Shown one piece after another: positions 27,547 through 35,830 of a stretch of DNA of 64,000 bases. A program made the translations under genes and the position numbers. How positions within the stretch are numbered: position 1 is the stretch's first letter; each line of letters starts with the position of its first letter. The notes under the pieces are model-generated. The model ran no database searches and had not been told where the DNA came from. It saw only the letters and a program-made list of their open reading frames with translations. This stretch comes from Dethiobacter sp. (lineage in GTDB: Bacteria; Bacillota; Dethiobacteria; DTU022; UBA8154), in the NCBI GenBank assembly GCA_020725665.1, contig DYEO01000079.1, positions 1 to 64,000 of the forward strand, read 5' to 3'.

Positions 27547-28497
27547 TTATTCTTTCAGACCCAGGTCAAGAATTTTAAAAAAGGCCCTGTACTTTTCCTC
27601 CAGCACTGCTTCCATATCAACACCTTCGTAGTTATAATAACCCTTGCCTGTTTTTGGTCCTATTTCATTTTTGTTCATTTTTTCCTTTACGCTTTGGGGT
27701 GGGACAAACTGGGGTTGGCCCAGCGTTTTGGAGAGGTACTCCCCGGCATAATAAAGAATATCCAGGCCGCCCAAGTCAATGAATTCTATCAGCCCGAGCA
27801 CGCTCAATCTGAAGCCAAAACCCATTTTGATAGCAGTATCAATATCATCTGCCGAAGCAACATTTTCTTCATAGATACGCACCGCTTCATTCATGGCAGC
27901 AGTCTGAATACGGGGAACGATAAACCCGGGGCTGTTTTTGCACAACACGGGAGTTTTCCCCGCTTTTTTTAAAAGCTCCATGGTGGCATTAATTGTACTT
28001 TGGGAAGTTTTATCGTTTGCAGCGACCTCAACCAGGGGTATGATAAAGGCCGGATTAAGCCAGTGGGCGATAATCAAGTTTTCCGGAATTGCAAATTGTT
28101 TCTGCAGCAAATCAAGGCTGATTGTTGAGGTAGCTGATGCCACAACCGTATTTTCATCCAGACAGCCTCCCAGCTGGGCATAAAAAACCCGTTTGATTTC
28201 CGGGTCCTCGGGGAGAGTCTCAAAAATAAATCGTACAGGGAGAGGCTTTTCCCCCAATCCTCTCTGTATACGGATCTTTGACATTATCCTCTCAGGCGCT
28301 TCCGTTATTCTCCCTAATTTGTTCAACAAATCCAGGTTAAAACGGATATCCTTTTCCGCCTTTTTTAACGAGCTTTCTTCTTTGCCAGGTTCTCTCTGCT
28401 TGGTATCAACAATCGTAACGTTATAATTATATTGGACCAACGCCACGGCTATGCTGACACACATCCTTCCCGGCCCCACGATCATAACATCTTTCAT
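27547..28497 (-). CDS. 3-hydroxyacyl-CoA dehydrogenase family protein
   Basis: 316 residues. Rossmann domain with a modified loop (GPGRMC instead of GxGxMG), acidic end of strand 2 (IVDTK), SATSTIS matching the SNTSSI catalytic Ser region, His in AHWLNPAF and the following VEV Glu, then the C-terminal dimerisation domain with GPKTGKGYYNY. The usual PGFIVNR is PGFIVPR, so the substrate Asn is Pro. It probably oxidises a 3-hydroxyacyl-CoA or related beta-hydroxy acid with NAD. It sits between the UbiD and OYE-like genes with short gaps, suggesting a beta-oxidation-like step after ring opening or reduction. Confidence 0.82.
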   Translation of the reverse strand: MKDVMIVGPGRMCVSIAVALVQYNYNVTIVDTKQREPGKEESSLKKAEKDIRFNLDLLNKLGRITEAPERIMSKIRIQRGLGEKPLPVRFIFETLPEDPEIKRVFYAQLGGCLDENTVVASATSTISLDLLQKQFAIPENLIIAHWLNPAFIIPLVEVAANDKTSQSTINATMELLKKAGKTPVLCKNSPGFIVPRIQTAAMNEAVRIYEENVASADDIDTAIKMGFGFRLSVLGLIEFIDLGGLDILYYAGEYLSKTLGQPQFVPPQSVKEKMNKNEIGPKTGKGYYNYEGVDMEAVLEEKYRAFFKILDLGLKE

Positions 28498-28514
28498 GTG
28501 TCCACGTCCCTTTG

Positions 28515-29885
28515 TTAAAAAATGGGTAAACGTAATTTTTCCAATGATACGGGTACAGGCTTGGCTCTTTTAAAGCTATAGGGTTTGGGATAAGGAGCCG
28601 TAGCATCTAGGCCTATTTTTGTGCCAACGCCGTTTTTTGTCATTGGATTTAGCTCATGACTGCGGGCATCTTTAATCGTAATAATACCCCGTTCGGGATC
28701 AAACCTGGTTGAGATAGCCCACATTACATCTTCAGGGTTATAAATGTCCACATCACTGTCAATGGCAATGACAATCCGCAGGGAAGGAAATGCTGCAAAA
28801 GTAGCCAGTATGGCGTTTTTTTGAGAGCCTTCCCCTTTTTTGTCTATTTGCACAACTGCCTGGTAAAAACCGCATCCGCCGTAGGGAAAATGTACATTGC
28901 GCACTTCCGGAACCTGGGATTGGACCAGAGCACAGACATTTGCCTCGCCAATCAAACCGACACTGTTGTAAACCTCTTTCCCCGGCAGGATCGTGTGGAA
29001 AACCGCATTTTGACGGTGCGTTATGGCTGTAACTTCAACAACATAGCGGTCTGCCCGCTCGGCATAATAACCTGTCACTTCCGCACAAGGTCCTTCCGCT
29101 TCCCGCATATAAGGTAAAATCTTTCCTTCAATGATAAATTGGCAATTTGCCACGCCTTCAACTTCAACCGTCTGTGAGCGTAAAAGTTCAAGCGGTCTGC
29201 CCAGCAATTGACTGGCTATACCCAGTTCGTTCTTGTGCATGGGAGCGGCTGCAGCAGGAACCAGGGAGGCGATGTGCACTGTAGGATCAACTCCATTGTT
29301 AATGGTAATTTCCAGTGCCTCACCCCTGGCCTCGGCCCTTTCATAGTAATCCCTCAGGTGTCTGCCCATGTCCATTAACATTGTAAGCCTTCTCGGACCT
29401 GTAACCATTAACCTGTTAACGGAGGCATTGTGAATCCCCGTATCAGGATCGCGGGCAATAACGACAGGGGAAAGAAAATAAGGCCCGCCGTCTTCGGCAA
29501 AATGTGTGGGGACAGGCAGCAAATTCAGGTCTGGCTCGGACATAACAACCTCGTTGGCCGGGGCACTGTTCGTCACCTCCGGTTCCACAGGTTCCCTATG
29601 CCATTGTATTACCGCATCCCTGATCAAGCCGGACAATTCATAAGGTGTGGTGCCAAAAATACCGGCCAGGGTTTGCCGGTTCCAGTAAAGACCGGTAAAG
29701 AGCGGAAAAGTGGAACCTTTAATTTTTTCAAAAAGAATCGGTTTTTTCCCCTCATACCTGCTGGCAATCCCTGCCGCTTCAAATTTGGGATCCACTTTTC
29801 GTTTAACGGTTAACAATTCATTGTGGTCACGTAAATAATCAATACACATATTCAGATCGAAGCCGCTTGTTTTAATAAGACTCAT
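28515..29885 (-). CDS. UbiD-family (prenyl-FMN) decarboxylase, copy 1
   Basis: 456 residues. The NASVNRLM strand, central EGP and AEVTGYY region (FIIEGKILP...), and the C-terminal NPMTKNGVGTKIGLDAT match UbiD (de)carboxylases; the Arg and Glu residues that surround prenyl-FMN appear present. These enzymes decarboxylate or carboxylate aromatic and unsaturated acids. ATG at 29885 follows AAGGTGGTTAAGT; the frame extends to 29945 without a ribosome site. No ubiX is adjacent, so it must rely on the UbiX at 54 kb or another copy. It is the first enzyme gene after the TRAP transporter genes and may act on the imported acid. Confidence 0.88.
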   Translation of the reverse strand: MSLIKTSGFDLNMCIDYLRDHNELLTVKRKVDPKFEAAGIASRYEGKKPILFEKIKGSTFPLFTGLYWNRQTLAGIFGTTPYELSGLIRDAVIQWHREPVEPEVTNSAPANEVVMSEPDLNLLPVPTHFAEDGGPYFLSPVVIARDPDTGIHNASVNRLMVTGPRRLTMLMDMGRHLRDYYERAEARGEALEITINNGVDPTVHIASLVPAAAAPMHKNELGIASQLLGRPLELLRSQTVEVEGVANCQFIIEGKILPYMREAEGPCAEVTGYYAERADRYVVEVTAITHRQNAVFHTILPGKEVYNSVGLIGEANVCALVQSQVPEVRNVHFPYGGCGFYQAVVQIDKKGEGSQKNAILATFAAFPSLRIVIAIDSDVDIYNPEDVMWAISTRFDPERGIITIKDARSHELNPMTKNGVGTKIGLDATAPYPKPYSFKRAKPVPVSLEKLRLPIF

Positions 29886-30031
29886 ACTTAACCACCTTCT
29901 AAGCTTAATATAAGCCCTAATGAATAATTCATTGAGCCCCCACAATCAATTTCAGAACATGGGCAACCCATGTCCGTAGTAATCCTTCTTATCGTTTATA
30001 ACAATGCTTTGGTCTTTTTGTTTCTTTAAAA

Positions 30032-30541
30032 TTATGCACGCAGGCTTTCGGCATGCTCTTTTTTTATAACTCTTATAAATGATAATAAAAACTCAACGAG
30101 CAGTTGTAATGTAAGTCCGGCAAATCCAATGGCAACTATATAGATATAGGGATAAATAAGCCATCTCAATGTTTCCGAAACGGAACCAATCATTCTTTGG
30201 TGCCCGGCATAGCGGAATATCTGCCAGGTTACCAGAATAAGGAAAGCAAGGCTGATCAAATTAATGATCACTTCAATTAAATTGCTTGTCGCAGGTTTTA
30301 TTCTGTCGACAAATATTTGGATCGCCACATGCCCTTTGTAGAGCTGCGTATAACCCAGCGCCAGGCTGATTAACAAGGCAGACAGCCAGCCTTGAATCTC
30401 AATAATGCCATGATAAGAGATAAAGAACATTTTCATAAAAATATTACTTACGATTAAAAAAACCATTAATAAAAGTACTAAAACACATACCTTGCCAAAC
30501 AATTTGTTGATAAAATTACTGATGTTTTCTATTAGATTCAC
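30032..30541 (-). CDS. dctQ: TRAP transporter small permease (DctQ)
   Basis: 169 residues with four hydrophobic helices and the DctQ pattern GWLSALLISLALGYTQLYKGHVAI. It forms the membrane complex with DctM to import an organic acid using an ion gradient. The start is a GTG at 30541 following AAAGGA. It is separated from dctP by a 130-base gap that carries a stem-loop, and precedes the UbiD gene by ~150 bases. Confidence 0.88.
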   Translation of the reverse strand: MNLIENISNFINKLFGKVCVLVLLLMVFLIVSNIFMKMFFISYHGIIEIQGWLSALLISLALGYTQLYKGHVAIQIFVDRIKPATSNLIEVIINLISLAFLILVTWQIFRYAGHQRMIGSVSETLRWLIYPYIYIVAIGFAGLTLQLLVEFLLSFIRVIKKEHAESLRA

Positions 30542-30604
30542 TAATGATCATTCCTTTAATCTTAACTTGTGTAGACATATAAGGCTATATGCCCTACAGG
30601 TTCC

Positions 30605-30635
30605 CGGACAAACCGGGAATATTTCGGTTTGTCCG
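30605..30635. other. Intercistronic stem-loop between dctP and dctQ
   Basis: CGGACAAACCG (30605-30615) pairs perfectly with CGGTTTGTCCG (30625-30635) around a nine-base loop, with outer GCCCT/AGGGC pairing near 30591 and 30641. No T-run. It lies between the binding-protein and small-permease genes and probably sets their different expression levels by protecting dctP mRNA or attenuating readthrough. Confidence 0.65.
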
Positions 30636-30668
30636 AGAAAAGGGCAAAAGCGTTAGAGCAGATTCAAA

Positions 30669-31778
30669 TTATTTGTATTCTTTTGCATATTTGTCTTTTA
30701 ATTCTAATAGCCTGTTAATAAATTGCCGTCCCGGTAATCCCTTTGCTTCCATATCTTTAATCCATTCTTCGATCAGTGGCTCAATTTTTTTATCCCAACG
30801 CGCTTTTTCCTCTGGTGAAAGGTTAATTTCCTGAAGCCCATATTCTTTCTTTGCCCATTCCATGGCATCTTGCACGTTCTCAATATCGTGATATTTTGCG
30901 GTCCAGAGGACCATCTCCTTGCCGACTTCTTCCATTACTTTCTGCACATCCGCGGGCAGTTCATTCCATTTATTTATATCCATAACAGCAGCAAAAGTAA
31001 GCACTGTAAGACTATAATCATTAGCATATTTTACCAGTTCCGCCAGTTTGAAATCTTTTAATACTTCCCGGGAGCCCATATTGGCTGATATAGCCTTGGT
31101 TGCCAGAGCCTGGGCAACATCAGGCATGGACATTGCCGTTGGTGAAGCGCCAAGTGCTTTCATTACCGGCACATCTGCCCCCCTGCACCTTATTTGCAGA
31201 CCTGCTAGGTCTTCAAGCGTACGGATAGGGCCTACGGATATTATATGACCCGGTTCTCCAGTGAAAACAGTAATAATTTTATATTTAGCATATTCTTCCG
31301 GCTTAAACTCCTGTATCAGGTCCCACATGGTCATACTTGCCACCTGGGCATTAGGGAAACCAACAGGCAGCGCAATACCCGAAGAAAGGGGAAAACGTCC
31401 TGCATCATATCCGGGAGCACCCAAGCCAATATCTGCAACACCTGAAAGCACACCGTCATACATTTCCGCCGCGTCTAGGAGAGTACCTCCTGGGAAAGTT
31501 TCAAATTTAACCAGACCGTTTGTTCTTTTTTCCACTTCTTCAGCAAATTTTTGCATCTGCACGCCTGGAAAAGATTGTGCAGGAGCAAAGAAAGCATAAG
31601 ATAAAGTGATTGGTTTTGGTTCTGCCTTTGGTTCCTCTTTTGGTTCTGCCTTTTGTTCTGTTTTTTGTTCTGCTGCCGGGGCACTCCCTTGCTCTACTTT
31701 ACCCTGGGCACAACCACTTAACAACAGGGCAAAAAGCAAGATAACTAGTAATAAATTTACAAATTTAATCTTTTTCAT
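30669..31778 (-). CDS. dctP: TRAP transporter solute-binding lipoprotein (DctP)
   Basis: 369 residues. A hydrophobic signal ends in LLLSGC (Cys23), a lipobox, so the protein is membrane-anchored outside the cell. A low-complexity linker of repeated KAEPKEEP-like units (about 38-55) precedes the DctP domain, which includes the GAPGYDAGRFPLS and LAGLQIRCRG segments; the conserved Arg that binds carboxylates lies in the latter. It captures an organic acid for DctQM. Unusually, gene order in this operon is dctM-dctP-dctQ. Confidence 0.9.
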   Translation of the reverse strand: MKKIKFVNLLLVILLFALLLSGCAQGKVEQGSAPAAEQKTEQKAEPKEEPKAEPKPITLSYAFFAPAQSFPGVQMQKFAEEVEKRTNGLVKFETFPGGTLLDAAEMYDGVLSGVADIGLGAPGYDAGRFPLSSGIALPVGFPNAQVASMTMWDLIQEFKPEEYAKYKIITVFTGEPGHIISVGPIRTLEDLAGLQIRCRGADVPVMKALGASPTAMSMPDVAQALATKAISANMGSREVLKDFKLAELVKYANDYSLTVLTFAAVMDINKWNELPADVQKVMEEVGKEMVLWTAKYHDIENVQDAMEWAKKEYGLQEINLSPEEKARWDKKIEPLIEEWIKDMEAKGLPGRQFINRLLELKDKYAKEYK

Positions 31779-31915
31779 AATAAAACCCCCCGTTTAGCTT
31801 TTTTAAGGAACTGCCCAAACAAACGATTAACCAAATTAATAATTTTTCTATAACACCCCCTAAAAGATCAAACAGATTGTATCACGCTATGGCCCGGAAT
31901 CAGCCCTTTGTTGCC

Positions 31916-33217
31916 CTACATAAGCATATTTGGCAGGAAAAGGGCCAGTTGCGGAAAAAATATTACCATAACTATTATTACAAAATAAGCGATCAGGAAA
32001 ATAAAAGCCCCTTTAAAAACCGTTTGGATAGGAACATCGGGAGCAAAACTGCTGACGATATAAACATTAATGCCCACTGGTGGGGTAATCGCGCCAATGG
32101 AAGTGACAAGCGTAAGTATTACTGTAAACCAAACAGGATCATAGCCCAAAGCTAATGCCACAGGAAAAGTAATGGGAATCGAAGCAACCAGGAAACCAAG
32201 TCCGTCCATAATACAACCACCAACCAGGTAAATAAATAAAATAACGGCTAAAACTATCAATGGGGACAGGGGCAGCTGGGAAACCCATTCAGCAAGGAAA
32301 AAAGGAAGGCGGCTTGCTGTTAAGAAACGGCTGAACAAAACTGCGGTCGTAATCAGCAGCACTGCCATAGAAGCTACGCGTATTGTATCTTCTGCAGCTT
32401 GCAATAATGCATTTAAGCTAAGCGTGCGCCGTACCAGGCCAATGACAATGGCGCCAAAAGAACCAACAGCACCAGCTTCATTAGGTGTGAACCACCCTGC
32501 GTACATACCGCCAATAACAAGCATAAAAAGAAGAAAGGTTTCTGTTAATCCGGTAATCGATAAAAGTTTTGCTTTTAAACTGGTCTTTGGACCCCTGGGA
32601 CCTAGTTCCGGATAACGTAAGCACAAAATAAGAATGGACAGTAGAAATAAACCTGTAAGGATCAGCCCGGGAACCAGACTGGCAATAAATAAACGAATAA
32701 TCGATTGTTCAGTTTGGACAGCGATAACAATAAGGGCTACACTTGGTGGAATAATAATGCCTAATGAACCGCCTCCAGCTACTGTGCCCGTATATAAAAG
32801 CGGTTGGTAGTTATATTTTTTGAAAACAGGCAACGATATTTTCCCCATTGCTGCAGTAGTAGCTGAATTTGAACCGCAAATTGCAGAAAAAGCCGCCGAT
32901 GCTAAAATAGTTGTTCCTGCAATACCTCCGGGTAAATGTCCCACCAAAGTATAGGCTACATCATAAAGTCTTCCAGAAATTCCTGTACGAAAAGCTAATG
33001 CCCCCATAAATACAAATAACGGGATAACCGCAAGGCCAAATGAAGAAAATTGCCTAAAAATTGTGGTGCCTAACATTTGTAAAGCCGCATTAAAAGAAAG
33101 CACATAAATTGTGCCAACAAAACCAACCAGTCCCATTGTAAAAGCAATTGGCATACGTAAAAGCATCAATATTAACATGATTATGATAAAAATAATCGCG
33201 ATCGTAATGTTGTCCAT
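31916..33217 (-). CDS. dctM: TRAP transporter large permease (DctM)
   Basis: 433 residues, about 12 hydrophobic segments, with family signatures SAICGSNSATTAAMGKI and GGGSLGIIIPPSVALIVIAV. It is the ion-coupled channel subunit. It is the first gene of a minus-strand run reaching 21473 with no convincing terminator in between. The ~70 bases before its start are followed by a Mo-oxidoreductase relic, so its promoter lies in 33220-33290 or within the relic. Confidence 0.92.
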   Translation of the reverse strand: MDNITIAIIFIIIMLILMLLRMPIAFTMGLVGFVGTIYVLSFNAALQMLGTTIFRQFSSFGLAVIPLFVFMGALAFRTGISGRLYDVAYTLVGHLPGGIAGTTILASAAFSAICGSNSATTAAMGKISLPVFKKYNYQPLLYTGTVAGGGSLGIIIPPSVALIVIAVQTEQSIIRLFIASLVPGLILTGLFLLSILILCLRYPELGPRGPKTSLKAKLLSITGLTETFLLFMLVIGGMYAGWFTPNEAGAVGSFGAIVIGLVRRTLSLNALLQAAEDTIRVASMAVLLITTAVLFSRFLTASRLPFFLAEWVSQLPLSPLIVLAVILFIYLVGGCIMDGLGFLVASIPITFPVALALGYDPVWFTVILTLVTSIGAITPPVGINVYIVSSFAPDVPIQTVFKGAFIFLIAYFVIIVMVIFFPQLALFLPNMLM

Positions 33218-33284
33218 TTTATTGACCCGTCACCTCTCAGCATGATAATTTTTGGATAATCCCATGTCCTTGACCATGTCAGGT

Positions 33285-33673
33285 TAGATTGGGTATAAGC
33301 TTGGCACCACGTTTCACTGCATCCAGTATTTTTTTACCTTTCACTGCATCTTTGTTTGTATCTGTGGGATTGGCCCCCATACGATAATACACCTGGTGCG
33401 TTCCCAGTCAGGCATTAAAACATCGCCGAATGTTGCTACTTTTGCTATAACATTTGGAATATAACAGAGATGGGATGGCGTAAAAATATTTGGAGATCCC
33501 AACAATATGCCGTCAAAAAATAAAAGGAAAGCACAGCCTTTAACCCAAATACATTTTTGCAGTAGGGGCATACTCAGCATGGGCGAGAGTGTTTTCTGAT
33601 ACAGTCTTACAAAATATTGCTGATTGTTGCTAGGCCATAGACCGAGTTTATTATATAATCTGTTTTTTTTCAA
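33285..33673 (-). pseudogene. Mo-oxidoreductase fragment, decayed (copy A)
   Basis: The frame at 33341-33673 encodes LLGSPNIFTPSHLCYIP and FGDVLMPDWERTRC, the metal-ligand Cys region of bis-MGD oxidoreductases such as the 717 gene. After the VWG motif the match continues in another frame to about 33285 (KGKKILDAVKRGAKLI), showing a frameshift. The upstream N-terminal cluster region and everything after the IVVDPR position are missing. It is a ~130-codon relic of a once ~700-residue gene, and may still carry the promoter of the TRAP operon. Confidence 0.8.
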
Positions 33674-33798
33674 TAGTATACACTTAATTAAATGTTGGCA
33701 ATTTTTTAGTATGTTTTACACATTGTAATATGTATTAATATTTATTAAAATGCTATGAATCTGAAAGTTAACAGAGTTTAAACTAAGGGGATAAAAAA

Positions 33799-35310
33799 AT
33801 GACAGGGTAAATTAAAATTGGCCTGTGCAGATTTTGTGCTCACCAAATGTGCCAGTTTAAAGCGCTAATAGAAGATGGAACAATAAAAAAAATAATGAAT
33901 TTCCCTGAATCACCTTTCACGCCTGCCTGGACCACGGAAGGATGCCCAAAACTTAATGCCATACCGGAACTTGTAAATGCTTCAGGAAGAGTAAATTACC
34001 CGTTAAAGAGGAAAGGTGCCAGGGGCGAAGGCCGATGGGAGAGATTGAATGGGAGCAGACACTGGATGAAATTGCGGAAAAACTTGGCAACATTAAAGTA
34101 CAGCATGGGCCCGAAGCCGTTTCTTTAATGACTGGCTGTATTCATGAACCATGGGATCTTGCCAGGTTTTTTAACCTTTTTGGCTCACCTAATGTTGTTA
34201 ATGTTAATGCCAATTTGTAGCGGCCTGGAAGCGTTTATGAACTTAATGACTTGTGGAGGTATTATGTTGTATGGACCTCCGGCAAAAGCCCCGGCATGTT
34301 TTGTGATGTGGGCCGGTGAGCACTGGAAATCCGCAGGTATAAAATGGAAGATGGAAAAGCAGGCAGAAAAGTTTATAGTTATAAATTCAACCGGTTCCCC
34401 ACAGGCGGATAAAGCAACTGTTTGGTTGCAGCCGAGGCCCGGCACCGATACGGCTTTAGGCCTGGGGTGGCTGAATGTTATTATCAACGAAAATCTTTAT
34501 GATAAAGAATTTGTTGAGAAATGGACATTTGGCTTTGCTCAACTTAAAGATAGAGCAAATGAATATCCTCCGGATAAAGTAGAATCTATTACCGGCGTTC
34601 CCAGGGATAAGATCGTTACGGCTGCAAGAATTTATGCAACTTCAAAACCGGCTTTTATCGCATGGGGTACCGCCACAGGGCATATTGGCAGAAATGCCGC
34701 TGAAGCTGAACGGGTGCGCATTGCGCTTAGGGCTGTTACGGGAAATATTGATATCGAAGGAGGAAATCATTTTATCAGGCCTAATGCAAAGTTGGTTTCT
34801 GTTAAAGAAATGTGCCTTGATGAAATGCTTCCTCCCGGGCAATACAGAAAAGCTTTGGGATCTCACAGGTTTAAAGTTTTATCCTGGCAAGGCTGGCAGA
34901 TGTTGCCGGATAAAAAATCCCAAAGGGCCTTTGTCAGCCGTGGAGGTATATACCCCGCCCTCGTTCACTCAATTAAGTCCGGGGAACCATACAGAACCAG
35001 GGGGTTGATTATCAATGGATGTAATCCCATGGTTACAGTTGCCAATACAAAAGGTTTTTATGACGCCATGAAACATCATATTGATTTTTCCGTATGTTTG
35101 GAGCCGTTTATGACCCCAACGGCAATGTTAGCCGATTACGTTCTGCCTATGACGCTCTGGCCCGAGAGACCGACGATAAATTACTTGGGGTTTACCAATT
35201 CCGTTATTGTAGGTCAAAGGTTGTTGCCCAAGTCAATGCCCGGTCAATTCGACCGCCGTGATGACTATGATTTTTGGCGCGGTTTGGGAATGAGATTGGG
35301 ACAGGAAGCG
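33799..35310 (+). pseudogene. Mo-oxidoreductase, nonsense and frameshift mutated (copy B)
   Basis: ATG at 33799 has AAGGGG upstream, but codon 4 is TAA (33808). Beyond it the reading frame resumes with the CRFCAHQMC cluster motif. Homology then shifts frame near 34045 and again near 34215 before running open with LQPRPGTDTALGLG, ATSKPAFIAWGTA and TPTAMLADYVLP. After about residue 500 (FWRGLGMRLGQE) it breaks into the opposite-strand amidohydrolase fragment, so the C-terminal pterin domain is lost. The Cys ligand is retained (NLCSG). Three disabling changes plus truncation make it non-functional. It most resembles acetylene-hydratase-like members. Confidence 0.85.
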
Positions 35311-35315
35311 CCACA

Positions 35316-35750
35316 TCATCCACCTGCAGGGGGCGGCAGTGCTTTATTTTCGTCTGCTGGTCGAGAAGGCTTCCCGTACAATAATTTCAAACCTTTCAGG
35401 TTTAACTCCCGGACACACCTTTCCAGTTCATCCACGGCTGTTTGTCCCTGGTGCGGGTTAACAGAGGCAAAACCGATAAACCTGTCCGGGTATTGTTTTA
35501 CAATATCCGCAACAACCTGGTTTGCAGTAACGTGGCTGTAGCTAACCGCGGGGTTAACTGTACAGGGAGCAACCGGCAGCAGAACAGCCTTGCTTATGTT
35601 TGCGGCTTCGAATTCTTCCACCATCTGCTCCACCGCCACCGCTTCATACATATCAACACCGAACATATCGACATATTCTTCAAACAATCCCCTGGGAAAC
35701 TCTTTGACTATTTCCTCTGGTACTGGATGAACATGAACATCGATGTACAT
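35316..35750 (-). pseudogene. Amidohydrolase N-terminal fragment
   Basis: The first ~125 residues match amidohydrolase_2 (ACMSD-like) proteins: the metal motif DVHVHP at the start, LLPVAPCTVNP, RFIGFASVNPHQG and ELNLKGLKL. Homology ends there and a short unrelated tail reaches a stop at 35316, where the copy B Mo-oxidoreductase begins on the other strand. Full-length relatives are ~280-340 residues, so about 60 per cent, including the catalytic Asp and the C-terminal His residues, is gone. The two genes look joined by a deletion. Confidence 0.75.
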
Positions 35751-35830
35751 TGTGAATCCTCCTGTAAATAATAAATACCTTCAAACACCTCTCATTCAAA
35801 TTGCCAACACAATAAATAACTGGCCAACTT

